This document shows, in pieces, positions 1 to 6,478 of a DNA stretch of 8,565 nt. This DNA is from Gammaproteobacteria bacterium UBA4421. GTDB lineage: Bacteria > Pseudomonadota > Gammaproteobacteria > Pseudomonadales > Azotimanducaceae. Positions within the stretch are counted from its first letter, which is position 1. Each line of letters starts with the position of its first letter. The notes under the pieces are model-generated. The model was given only the letters and a program-made list of their open reading frames with translations. It searched no databases and was not told the origin of the DNA. The translations under genes were made by a program, and so were the position numbers. The stretch spans positions 20,023 through 28,587 of the forward strand of contig DGQF01000046.1 in assembly GCA_002389675.1 (NCBI GenBank), read 5' to 3'.

Positions 1-72
1 GCCGGGGCAACCCATATCCGCATCGGTACCGCGCTGTTTGGCGAAAGAACAAGCCGCCCATCGTTAAATTAG
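1..72 (+). CDS. yggS: YggS family PLP-binding protein, C-terminal end (partial)
   Basis: The window opens in frame inside a gene whose last 23 codons read AGATHIRIGTALFGER and then a short tail before TAG at 70-72. The motif (H)xRIGTALFG is the usual C-terminal signature of the YggS/PLPBP family (fold-type III, alanine-racemase-like barrel), which binds pyridoxal phosphate and helps keep PLP and amino-acid pools in balance without a known catalytic activity. The position directly before proC is the usual one for this gene in many bacteria. Its stop codon is embedded in the ribosome binding site of proC. Only the tail is visible, so the start, the PLP lysine and the promoter of the operon lie outside the window. 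Confidence 0.85.
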   Translation, partial: AGATHIRIGTALFGERTSRPSLN

Positions 73-76
73 GAGA
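71..76 (+). promoter_or_regulatory. Ribosome binding site of proC (decides a TTG start)
   Basis: AGGAGA overlaps the last two bases of the yggS stop codon and sits 7 bases before TTG at 84. The first in-frame ATG (129-131) lies inside the nucleotide-binding GGGNM motif and would cut it off, so TTG with this strong Shine-Dalgarno sequence is the credible start. Confidence 0.75.
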
Positions 77-83
77 GCATTTT

Positions 84-911
84 TTGTCTAACGTCGACTT
101 TACTCTGGCCTTTATTGGTGGCGGCAACATGGCCACCAGTTTAATTAGGGGGTTACTCAACAGCGGATTCAGCCCGCGGAAAATCAGTGTCAGCGACCCG
201 GTCGCCGCACAGCTTGAAACGCTGAGTGAACTCGGGGTGCAGACATTTACCACCAATGACGATGCCGTCGCCGGGCGAGATGCGGTGGTGCTTGCTGTAA
301 AACCTCAGGTTGCACAAAAAGTGGTCGCCGAGCTGAACACACTTCAGCCTCACCAGTTACTGATATCGATCGTGGCAGGTATCAACACTGCCAGCTTATA
401 TACGTGGGCAAACCCGGAGCAGGCAATTGTTCGCTGCATGCCCAATACGCCGGCTTTGCTGGGCGCCGGTATGAGCGCCCTGTTCGCTGGGCAGCGGTGC
501 CAACCCGATCAGCGTCATATTGCCGAGACCTTGTTGAGCGCGACCGGGAAAACACTTTGGGTAGACCATGAGCAAGCGCTCGATGCAGTGACCGCCATTT
601 CCGGCAGCGGGCCGGCGTATTTCTTTTTGCTGATGGAAGCGATGATTGATACCGGCATCGATCTGGGTTTAGACCGAGAAACCGCCACGAACCTGACGCT
701 GCAAACCGCATTTGGTGCCGCTTTAATGGCACAAAAGAGCGATGAAAGCCCCGGCGTTTTACGTCACAATGTAACATCACCTGGCGGCACCACCGCAGCG
801 GCACTTGCCGTCATGATGGACGCACAGCTACCCGATATAATTGAGCGTGCTTTGCACGCAGCAAATACAAGAGCAGGAGAACTCGCCGAAGAATTTGGCG
901 GGAATATATAA
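84..911 (+). CDS. proC: Pyrroline-5-carboxylate reductase
   Basis: It catalyses the last step of proline synthesis, the NAD(P)H-dependent reduction of 1-pyrroline-5-carboxylate to L-proline, in the cytoplasm. The 275-residue length is normal for the family. The N-terminal Rossmann fold carries IGGGNMA (residues 11-17) and AVKPQ (71-75). VRCMPNTPALLGAG (116-129) is the conserved link region. The C-terminal dimerisation domain holds SGSGPAYFF (173-181), and VTSPGGTTAAAL (230-241) is the family signature at the active site. No key motif is missing. Translation starts at TTG, chosen because a strong AGGAGA lies 7 bases upstream and no other start keeps the nucleotide-binding motif. The TAA stop shares one base with the ATG of yggT (TAATG), so the two are probably translationally coupled. 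Confidence 0.97.
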   Translation: MSNVDFTLAFIGGGNMATSLIRGLLNSGFSPRKISVSDPVAAQLETLSELGVQTFTTNDDAVAGRDAVVLAVKPQVAQKVVAELNTLQPHQLLISIVAGINTASLYTWANPEQAIVRCMPNTPALLGAGMSALFAGQRCQPDQRHIAETLLSATGKTLWVDHEQALDAVTAISGSGPAYFFLLMEAMIDTGIDLGLDRETATNLTLQTAFGAALMAQKSDESPGVLRHNVTSPGGTTAAALAVMMDAQLPDIIERALHAANTRAGELAEEFGGNI

Positions 912-1453
912 TGAGCAGTACATTAATGATTCTGATCGATTTTATCTTTCGCTTGGCAACACTGTTATTTTTGACCCGATTTTTGCTGCAAATCAGTGGT
1001 GCGGACTTCTACAATCCGATCAGTCAGGCTGTGGTCAAAGCCAGCGATACCATTTGTAAACCCCTGCGCGCTTTCATCAAACCTATCCAAAACATCGATT
1101 TGGCGTCTTTCATCGCGGCGTGGCTCATCAGCATTATCAGTGTCGCTGCATTCACACTGTTGCAGTACAACACAGCACCCGACCCGCTACTTGCCATTGG
1201 TGCCGGCTTTATCAAAACCCTGCTTGTGTTGACTCAATTTTACAAGTGGACGTTAATTATTATCGTGATCGCCAGTTTTGTCGCACAAGGTACGCGTCAC
1301 CCTGCGTTGGAACTCTTAAACCAGCTGCTGGAGCCCATCATGGGCAGAATAAGAAGCGTACTGCCTTCTTTGGGGCCGCTAGATTTATCACCAATGGTGG
1401 TGCTGCTGCTGATCATACTGATAGAGGATATTCTGATGCGGGTTTCTTTTTAA
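911..1453 (+). CDS. yggT: YggT family integral membrane protein
   Basis: This 180-residue, very hydrophobic protein belongs to the YGGT family (PF02325). It shows the internal duplication typical of the long form. A first unit (about residues 35-73) carries CKPLRAFIKPIQNIDLASF, and a second (about 130-168) carries LEPIMGRIRSVLPSLGPLDL followed by SPMV. Each is flanked by hydrophobic segments at about 5-27, 65-85, 93-124 and 158-178 by eye, giving four likely membrane spans. The family's molecular function is not established; links to osmotic or ion stress and to cell division or septal factors have been proposed in different bacteria. Its place between proC and metX is common in Pseudomonas relatives. 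A GGCGGG sequence at 897-902 can serve as ribosome binding site, and the start overlaps the proC stop by one base. Confidence 0.92.
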   Translation: MSSTLMILIDFIFRLATLLFLTRFLLQISGADFYNPISQAVVKASDTICKPLRAFIKPIQNIDLASFIAAWLISIISVAAFTLLQYNTAPDPLLAIGAGFIKTLLVLTQFYKWTLIIIVIASFVAQGTRHPALELLNQLLEPIMGRIRSVLPSLGPLDLSPMVVLLLIILIEDILMRVSF

Positions 1454-1461
1454 TCAAATAG

Positions 1462-2628
1462 GTGGTTAACAACCCAGTGAATACTCCCGTTGATTCGGTT
1501 GGCATTGTTGCCCCGGACGTCTTCAGACACGAGGCGCCTTTTGAGCTCCAATGCGGCACCGTACTTGAGCACTTCGAACTGATCTACGAAACCTATGGCG
1601 CGCTCAACGCCACGCGCAGCAACGCGGTGCTAATCTGCCATGCGCTATCGGGCAACCATCATGCTGCAGGCTACACACACGTCGACGACCGCAAGCCGGG
1701 GTGGTGGGACAGTTGCATCGGTCCAGGGAAGGCCATCGACACCGATCAATTTTATGTGATCAGCGCGAATAATCTGGGCGGCTGTCACGGCAGCACAGGC
1801 CCACTTAGCCTCAACCCCACAACGGGCAAACCCTACGGCGCTGACTTTCCAACCGTGGTTGTTAAAGATTGGGTAGACAGCCAGGCATTGCTTGCCGATG
1901 CGTTGGGCATCCAAAAATTTGCAGCCATCATTGGCGGGAGCTTGGGCGGCATGCAAGCCATGCAATGGGCAATGTCCTATCCAGAGCGCGTGCATGCCGC
2001 GGTGGTCATTGCGGCGGCGGCTAAGTTATCTGCCCAGAATATTGCATTCAACGAAATAGCCCGCCAGGCAATTACCGCGGACACCAACTTTGCTGATGGT
2101 AGCTATGCCAGTGCTGACATTAGCCCAGATAAAGGCCTAGGCTTAGCGCGGATGATCGGCCATGTGACCTATCTATCCGATGACGGTATGCACGAAAAAT
2201 TTGGGCGCGAACTCAAATCAGGCGATCTGGACAGCGGCGCTGGCGTCGAGTTTCAGGTCGAGAGTTATTTACGCCACCAGGGGCAGGCATTCGCTCAACG
2301 ATTTGACGCCAACACCTATATTTTGATGACAAAAGCGCTCGATTTTTTTGATCCCGCACGAGAAAACGACAATGACTTAGTGCACACCTTCGCGCCGGCG
2401 CAGGCCAAGTTTTTGATTTTATCCTTCACCACGGATTGGCGCTTTTCTGTCGCACGCTCCAAAGAAATCGTGGACGCACTGATTACGGCTCGAAAGAACG
2501 TCGCCAGCGCCATCATCACTTCCGATCACGGCCACGACTCGTTTTTGATACCGTTGCCCAGATATACCGAGATTCTGCGCGCTTATCTGGGCCGCGTTCT
2601 CGACGATTTGGATATTTTACCCATATGA
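1462..2628 (+). CDS. metX: Homoserine O-acyltransferase MetX (probably succinyl-CoA dependent)
   Basis: An alpha/beta-hydrolase-fold enzyme that acylates the hydroxyl of L-homoserine, the first committed step of methionine synthesis. The triad is visible: nucleophile Ser160 in [12 protein letters not shown], Asp325 in SFTTDWRFS and His358 in [23 protein letters not shown] (57-70), [11 protein letters not shown] (104-114) and [15 protein letters not shown] (190-204) are the conserved substrate-pocket segments. The TDWRFS context, with Arg327 after Asp-Trp, resembles Pseudomonas enzymes that use succinyl-CoA; acetyl-CoA enzymes usually have a hydrophobic residue there (for example SDWLFP). That reading is inferred from recalled sequences. 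Length 388 is normal. The start is uncertain: GTG at 1462 is the longest, but AGGTGG at 1460-1465 would better serve the in-frame GTG at 1477 (11-base spacing). It overlaps metW by ATGA. Confidence 0.95.
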   Translation: MVNNPVNTPVDSVGIVAPDVFRHEAPFELQCGTVLEHFELIYETYGALNATRSNAVLICHALSGNHHAAGYTHVDDRKPGWWDSCIGPGKAIDTDQFYVISANNLGGCHGSTGPLSLNPTTGKPYGADFPTVVVKDWVDSQALLADALGIQKFAAIIGGSLGGMQAMQWAMSYPERVHAAVVIAAAAKLSAQNIAFNEIARQAITADTNFADGSYASADISPDKGLGLARMIGHVTYLSDDGMHEKFGRELKSGDLDSGAGVEFQVESYLRHQGQAFAQRFDANTYILMTKALDFFDPARENDNDLVHTFAPAQAKFLILSFTTDWRFSVARSKEIVDALITARKNVASAIITSDHGHDSFLIPLPRYTEILRAYLGRVLDDLDILPI

Positions 2629-3230
2629 CACTACGCGCCGATCTCGCATTGATAGCCGATTTGATCAATCCTCACGCCCGAGTTTTGGACTTAGGTTGCG
2701 GCGAGGGTGCCCTTTTGGCCCATTTGCAAAAGCACAAAGAGGTCAATGGTTATGGCCTAGACGTGGACCCCGCCAACATCCGAATTTGTCTCGAGAAAGG
2801 GGTGAACGTCATCGAACAAAACCTTGATGAAGGACTCACTAATTTCAAGACAAATAGTTTTAATATGGTGGTCATGACCGAAACACTGCAGTCAGTTCGC
2901 GCTCCAGAACGCTTACTCTCTGAGATGTTACGGGTAGGTGAAGAATGCATCATCACGTTTCCCAACTTCGGACACTGGCGCTGCCGTTTTCAATTAGCCA
3001 TGCTCGGACGTATGCCCGTTGCAAAACATATTCCACACGCCTGGTTCGATACTCCGAATATCCATATGTGCACATTTCGGGATTTCGAGAACCTATGTCG
3101 GGACCTAAACTATCCCATCATTGAGCGACGGGTGGTCAACTACCGAAATCTGGCCAGCCCGCTAGGCTCATTGTTGCCTAACCTTTTGGGTTCCGTAGCT
3201 TTTTATCGACTAGGGCGAATGCCAACATGA
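2625..3230 (+). CDS. metW: Methionine biosynthesis protein MetW
   Basis: A 201-residue class I SAM-dependent methyltransferase-like protein of the MetW family. Motif I is VLDLGCGEG (20-28), followed by the acidic GYGLDVDP segment (about 42-49) and the family-typical [15 protein letters not shown] (about 109-123) and TPNIHMCT (about 143-150). MetW genes almost always follow metX, and in Pseudomonas-type MetX the activity is reported to depend on MetW; no methyl acceptor is known. The start at 2625 is chosen because its ATG overlaps the metX stop as ATGA and leads directly into the family N-terminus. A longer reading frame extends to 2436, but those extra 63 codons lie inside metX and look unlike any MetW. 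There is no clear Shine-Dalgarno sequence, which fits translation by re-initiation from metX. Confidence 0.95.
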   Translation: MTLRADLALIADLINPHARVLDLGCGEGALLAHLQKHKEVNGYGLDVDPANIRICLEKGVNVIEQNLDEGLTNFKTNSFNMVVMTETLQSVRAPERLLSEMLRVGEECIITFPNFGHWRCRFQLAMLGRMPVAKHIPHAWFDTPNIHMCTFRDFENLCRDLNYPIIERRVVNYRNLASPLGSLLPNLLGSVAFYRLGRMPT

Positions 3231-3673
3231 AACAAACCATCACCCTCATGGCATGGGCCTTCATGATACTGGCTGGCTTAAGCGCACATCCTGAAACCGC
3301 TCATGCGGAGCAAAAAATGCAATTCGGGGACTACGAGGTGCACTATATTGTTCTGCCAACCACTTTTTTAAATGCCAAAATAGCGGACAAATACAATCTA
3401 CCCCGCGGCCGCGATCGCGCGTTGGTTAACGTTTCCGTCCTCAATAGCGCTCTAAAGCCCATCGCAGCGCAAATAACCGGGCAATCGGAAAACCTTCTAG
3501 GCCAAAGTCAGCGTTTAGTCTTCACTCAGGTAACAGAAGGTGACGCTATTTACTACCTTGCTCTATTGCGCCATGCCGACGAAGAATTTCACCGCGTGGC
3601 CTTAGACATTCAGATACCCGGTGAGCCGCTGGCGGAAATCCGCTTTCAACAACAGATGTTTTGGAAGCATTGA
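3227..3673 (+). CDS. DUF4426 family exported protein of unknown function
   Basis: A 148-residue protein with an N-terminal signal peptide: Lys at position 2, a hydrophobic core at about 5-20, and a likely signal peptidase I site after AHA at residue 27. There is no lipobox cysteine, and no cysteine anywhere, so a soluble periplasmic protein is expected. The mature part matches the DUF4426 family (PF14467) as I recall it: FGDYEVHYIVLPTTFL (33-48), a conserved YNLPRGRDRALVNVSVLN region (56-73), and a beta-rich remainder ending QMFWKH. The fold looks like a small beta-sandwich, which is inference. No function is established. The gene is fused into the methionine/rdgB unit: its ATG overlaps the metW stop (ATGA) and its TGA shares one base with the rdgB ATG. 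This order is common in Pseudomonas relatives. Confidence 0.85.
   Translation: MKQTITLMAWAFMILAGLSAHPETAHAEQKMQFGDYEVHYIVLPTTFLNAKIADKYNLPRGRDRALVNVSVLNSALKPIAAQITGQSENLLGQSQRLVFTQVTEGDAIYYLALLRHADEEFHRVALDIQIPGEPLAEIRFQQQMFWKH
3411..3418. repeat. GCGATCGC palindrome, copy 1
   Basis: An exact 8-base palindrome inside the DUF4426 gene, spanning an Asp-Arg codon pair. It is one of four copies in the window. Confidence 0.6.
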
Positions 3674-4260
3674 TGCGGATTGTTTTGGCGAGTCGCAACG
3701 AGGGCAAGCTCAACGAACTTCGCCAAATGTTCCGCGAATTACCTATCACGCTGGAAAGCCAGGCAGACCATAACGTACCCAGTCCAGAAGAAACTGGCTC
3801 GACATTCATCGAGAACGCACTTTTAAAGGCCAAAGCCGTTTGTTTAGCGACAGGGCAACCGGCGATCGCCGACGACAGCGGCCTGGTGGTGCCCGCACTG
3901 AATGGGGCGCCCGGCATTTTCTCCGCCCGCTACGCGGGTGAACACGGTGATGACATCAGCAATAACGAAAAACTCATTCAAACGCTGCAAAACGTTAACA
4001 ACCGCAGCGCGCATTTCTACTGTGCAATGGTTTTCATGCTACACGCAAAAGATCCCAGCCCATTGGTTGCCTTCGGCACCTGGCATGGAGAGATTGTCGA
4101 GCATCCTGCCGGTGAGAACGGCTTTGGCTACGATCCACATTTTTTTCTCCCCGACAAAGGAGTGACCTCAGCTCAGCTTGAACCCTTTGTGAAAAATACA
4201 ATCAGCCATCGAGGCCAGGCCGCTGGGTCGTTACTGACTCAACTGACTCACTTGTTTTAG
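3673..4260 (+). CDS. rdgB: XTP/dITP diphosphatase (non-canonical purine NTP pyrophosphatase)
   Basis: A cytoplasmic Ham1/RdgB-family house-cleaning enzyme that hydrolyses dITP, XTP and ITP to the monophosphate and pyrophosphate, keeping deaminated purines out of DNA and RNA. Seen in order: LASRNEGKLNEL (5-16, nucleotide binding), ETGSTFIENALLKAKA (40-55, metal-binding glutamate region), AIADDSGLVVPALNGAPG (65-82, with catalytic Asp68), SARYAGE (84-90), FGYDPHFFLPD (151-161) and SHRGQA (178-183, base recognition). Its 195 residues match the usual length. ATG at 3673 was chosen; a TTG four codons earlier lies inside the DUF4426 gene, and the family begins with Met just before the first strand. 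GGAAG at 3663-3667 gives a ribosome site 5 bases upstream. The start shares one base with the preceding TGA. The C-terminus is encoded by a tandem 9-base repeat. Confidence 0.97.
   Translation: MRIVLASRNEGKLNELRQMFRELPITLESQADHNVPSPEETGSTFIENALLKAKAVCLATGQPAIADDSGLVVPALNGAPGIFSARYAGEHGDDISNNEKLIQTLQNVNNRSAHFYCAMVFMLHAKDPSPLVAFGTWHGEIVEHPAGENGFGYDPHFFLPDKGVTSAQLEPFVKNTISHRGQAAGSLLTQLTHLF
3862..3869. repeat. GCGATCGC palindrome, copy 2
   Basis: An exact 8-base palindrome, extended here to the 10-base GGCGATCGCC, inside the conserved AIADDSG motif of rdgB. The octamer encodes Ala-Ile-Ala. Confidence 0.6.
4233..4250 (+). repeat. Tandem 9-base repeat (ACTGACTCA x2) at the 3' end of rdgB
   Basis: Two perfect, directly adjacent copies of ACTGACTCA at 4233-4241 and 4242-4250. 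They encode the Leu-Thr-Gln-Leu-Thr-His tail of RdgB and end 12 bases before the hemW start codon, so they also make up the mRNA just upstream of hemW. Confidence 0.8.
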
Positions 4261-4262
4261 AC

Positions 4263-5384
4263 ATGCTCGGACAATGCGCCCTCTACATCCACTTCCCTTG
4301 GTGTATTGTCAAATGCCCTTACTGTGACTTCAACTCTCACCCTCTCAAGGAACGCACCGATTTTGCCGACTACACAACTGCACTGATCAAAGATTGGCAA
4401 TCACAGCAGGCAAATTTCAACCTCACAGAATCCTTCGCGAGCGTTTTTGTCGGTGGCGGCACACCCAGCTTATTTGATCCAAAAAACCTGCACCAAACAT
4501 TAAGCGCAATGCCTATTGCACCAGGGGCAGAGGTGACGATGGAGCTCAACCCCGGCACAGCGGAATACACGCTTTTTCAAGACACTCTAAAGGCCGGGGT
4601 CAATCGTCTATCCATCGGCGCACAGTCCTTCGACAATCACGCCCTCAAGCGGCTCGGCCGAATACATCGCGCTGATGAAACCGTCACCGCTTTTGAACTT
4701 GCCCGCAAAGACGGCTTTAGTAACATCAATCTCGACATTATGTGGGGTTTGCCCGGACAAACCGTCACGCAGGCCATGACTGATCTAGATACCGCGATCG
4801 CACTTGAGCCCGATCACATCAGTTGGTATCAATTAACCATCGAGGCCAAAACCGAATTTTCTAGGCGCACGCCTTTGTTACCCGTAGACGCCACATTGGC
4901 GGAAATAGAAGCTAGGGGCTTAGACAAATTAGCATTGGCAGGATATGCCCGCTACGAGGTCTCCGCCTTCACCAAACCCGGCAAACACTGCCAGCACAAC
5001 GTTAATTATTGGTCCTTTGGAGATTACGTGGGCATCGGTGCTGGCGCACATGGAAAACTCTCGTCGCGCCAATCTGGCACCCTACGCGTGTCACGCACGA
5101 CCAAATTCAGTCAACCCCGAAGATATTTACAGAGTCCGCAGGTAACCCAGAAGACAACCGTTGCGCAAGATCAGCTCCCGGTTGAATTTATGCTCAACGC
5201 CCTACGTCAGGTCGATGGCGTTTCCCTTGAGCATTTCTCTAACGCCACAGGATTACCTTGGCGCACGGTAGAAGATACTTGGGAGGCGCTGGCCGATCGA
5301 GGGTTGGTGCAGGAAAATCAATGCGCAACCACAGCTCTGGGCTTGCGTTATCTGGACACCATAGTGGCCGAGTTTCTAGTCTGA
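4263..5384 (+). CDS. hemW: Radical SAM haem chaperone HemW
   Basis: A 373-residue radical SAM protein of the HemN/HemW superfamily. The iron-sulfur motif is PWCIVKCPYCDF, with cysteines 14, 18 and 21. The residue two places after the last cysteine is Phe23, where true coproporphyrinogen III dehydrogenases (HemN) have a fourth cysteine. This points to HemW, which binds haem and hands it to respiratory proteins and is not a porphyrin-forming enzyme. Other marks are FVGGGTPSLF (62-71, SAM binding), GVNRLSIGAQSF (112-123), the HemW-typical HNVNYW (235-240) and GIGAGAHGK (247-255), and a C-terminal HemN_C winged-helix-like domain at about 305-370. ATG at 4263 lies 2 bases after the rdgB stop, and no Shine-Dalgarno sequence is visible, so translation probably depends on ribosomes finishing rdgB. 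The 3' end overlaps convergent trmB by 9 bases. Confidence 0.95.
   Translation: MLGQCALYIHFPWCIVKCPYCDFNSHPLKERTDFADYTTALIKDWQSQQANFNLTESFASVFVGGGTPSLFDPKNLHQTLSAMPIAPGAEVTMELNPGTAEYTLFQDTLKAGVNRLSIGAQSFDNHALKRLGRIHRADETVTAFELARKDGFSNINLDIMWGLPGQTVTQAMTDLDTAIALEPDHISWYQLTIEAKTEFSRRTPLLPVDATLAEIEARGLDKLALAGYARYEVSAFTKPGKHCQHNVNYWSFGDYVGIGAGAHGKLSSRQSGTLRVSRTTKFSQPRRYLQSPQVTQKTTVAQDQLPVEFMLNALRQVDGVSLEHFSNATGLPWRTVEDTWEALADRGLVQENQCATTALGLRYLDTIVAEFLV
4794..4801. repeat. GCGATCGC palindrome, copy 3
   Basis: An exact 8-base palindrome inside hemW, encoding Ala-Ile-Ala. Confidence 0.6.
5376..5384. other. Tail-to-tail overlap of hemW and trmB
   Basis: The hemW stop (TGA, 5382-5384) and the trmB stop (TAG on the - strand, 5376-5378) lie within each other's reading frame. 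The two convergent genes share 9 bases and leave no room for an intergenic terminator. Confidence 0.9.
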
Positions 5385-6095
5385 GCTATCACGGTCATGG
5401 CCATCAGCCGCATCATCTCGAACATAGACCATATCGTGAATATCATGACCGAGGCGTTCACCACGTTTTTCAAAATTTGTAAGCTCGCGCACGCCGTCCA
5501 CACCGGGGGCCGAGGCCGCCCGAATATTATCCATATGGCAGAGCAACCGAGATTCTGCCGCCAAACATTGTCTTATCCAGTCGGCATAAGCCAACCAATC
5601 AGTAGCAATACGCAAAATACCCCCTTTTTTCAGGGTACGTGCTAACACGCTGACAAACTCCGGCTGAATCAAACGTCGCTTAAAATGCCGCTTTTTGGGC
5701 CATGGGTCTGGAAAGAAGATGCGTATCTCATCAATCGATTCATCTGCGATCGCCGCAAAAACCGACTGAGCTGGGAGCTCTAAAATTTTAACTTGTGTCA
5801 GCTGAGCCTCATGCAATCGGTGCACCAATGCCCCGATGCCCGGTTGGTAAAGTTCAATACCAAACAATCGCCAATCCTGTGACGACGAGGCCCAATCAAA
5901 AAATGCGTGGCCCATGCCAAAACCAATTTCAATACCTACCGCTCGAGAATCATCAGCCTGGACAATATCTTCAGGCAGGGCCCGAAAAGGCGCTATCAGC
6001 GCATCAAGTGCGTGGGCTTGAGATTTTGTGGTGCGCCCACGCCGCCGAATATAGGGATGTTGCGCCTGCAAAAGGGCATAGGATGAATCGCTCAT
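5376..6095 (-). CDS. trmB: tRNA (guanine-N7-)-methyltransferase
   Basis: A cytoplasmic SAM-dependent enzyme that forms m7G at position 46 in the tRNA variable loop. In the 239-residue product, SAM motif I is GIEIGFGMG (54-62), followed by GIELYQPGI (79-87), then FFPDPWPKKRH (127-137) with the basic FKRRLIQPEF, ATDWLAYADW (164-173), and TNFEKRGERLGHDIHD (206-221), all diagnostic of TrmB. The start is the ATG at 6095: it overlaps the DUF423 stop as ATGA and the N-terminus SYALLQAQHPYIRRRGR matches the family. An in-frame extension to 6227 would run through DUF423 and is not credible. A GGTGG sequence lies about 5 bases upstream. The C-terminus runs about a dozen Asp-rich residues past the usual TrmB end, and that tail is the part overlapping hemW. 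Confidence 0.96.
   Translation of the reverse strand: MSDSSYALLQAQHPYIRRRGRTTKSQAHALDALIAPFRALPEDIVQADDSRAVGIEIGFGMGHAFFDWASSSQDWRLFGIELYQPGIGALVHRLHEAQLTQVKILELPAQSVFAAIADESIDEIRIFFPDPWPKKRHFKRRLIQPEFVSVLARTLKKGGILRIATDWLAYADWIRQCLAAESRLLCHMDNIRAASAPGVDGVRELTNFEKRGERLGHDIHDMVYVRDDAADGHDRDSSD
5746..5753. repeat. GCGATCGC palindrome, copy 4
   Basis: An exact 8-base palindrome inside trmB; on the coding (-) strand it encodes Ala-Ile-Ala, as copies 2 and 3 do. Confidence 0.6.
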
Positions 6096-6478
6096 CCACG
6101 CCACCGGAGCGCCGCAACAGCCAACAAGACCCATGCCGCGATAAACGCGGCGCCACCTACCGGTGTGATGGGACCCAACCAACGAGCGCCCGTCAGCGTC
6201 AATCCATATAAACTTCCGGAGAAACACATCACACCAACCACCATCAATGGCCCCGCTGCTTGCAGGACACCGCTAGAGGGCTGTTTGTGATCTACCAGAA
6301 TCCCCAGGACAACCAACATCACCGCATGGATGAGTTGATACAGTACCGCGGTATCCCAGCTTTGGGTATTTTCATGACCTAAGTAGCTGCTCAACCCATG
6401 TGCACCCCAAGCCCCCAAGCCAACGCCCGCCGCACCAAAGATTGCACCAACCGCAATTAAAAACTGGCCTAACCGCAT
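6092..6478 (-). CDS. DUF423 family small membrane protein (YgdD/YwdK-like)
   Basis: A 128-residue hydrophobic protein of the DUF423 family (PF04241). Family marks are GAWGAHGL (22-29), YQLIHAVML (47-55), FSGSLYGLTLTG (86-97) and GPITPVGGAAFIAAW (102-116). By eye there are four membrane-spanning segments: about 4-24, 45-62, 70-92 and 102-125. The last is followed by a short basic tail (RWRG) likely to be cytoplasmic. The molecular function is unknown. It lies 17 bases downstream of rpoH with no terminator in between, and its stop overlaps the trmB start as ATGA, so it probably belongs to an rpoH-DUF423-trmB transcript. The ribosome site is weak (GGGT a few bases upstream). I recall a DUF423 gene near trmB and rpoH in Pseudomonas too, with further genes such as thiS, thiG and mtgA between them. 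Confidence 0.9.
   Translation of the reverse strand: MRLGQFLIAVGAIFGAAGVGLGAWGAHGLSSYLGHENTQSWDTAVLYQLIHAVMLVVLGILVDHKQPSSGVLQAAGPLMVVGVMCFSGSLYGLTLTGARWLGPITPVGGAAFIAAWVLLAVAALRWRG

Noticed and set aside
382..804. 140-codon open frame on the - strand opposite proC
   Set aside because: It lies wholly within proC, whose motifs are all intact, and its product has no recognisable family pattern; it is rich in Arg and Ser, as expected of antisense reading.
2436..2624. 63-codon N-terminal extension of metW
   Set aside because: It runs through metX in another frame; the ATGA junction at 2625 begins the normal MetW sequence.
3546..3917. 123-codon open frame on the - strand opposite DUF4426 and rdgB
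   Set aside because: It is antisense to conserved rdgB motifs and has no family features or ribosome site that I can see.
5392..5451. Inverted repeat CGGTCATG / CATGACCG just after hemW, as a possible bidirectional terminator
   Set aside because: The arms are 8 bases with a loop of more than 40, there is no U-tract, and both arms encode Gly-His-Asp in trmB, so chance similarity is more likely.
5617..5640. TACCC...GGGTA hairpin with a run of T inside trmB, as a possible terminator
   Set aside because: It encodes the conserved LKKGGILR stretch of TrmB, has a five-base stem with a ten-base loop, and sits mid-gene.
5795..6211. 138-codon open frame on the + strand opposite trmB and DUF423
   Set aside because: It crosses two genuine - strand genes and has no recognisable domain; a shadow frame.
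6096..6227. 44-codon N-terminal extension of trmB
   Set aside because: It overlaps the conserved C-terminal part of DUF423, and the ATGA start at 6095 fits the family.
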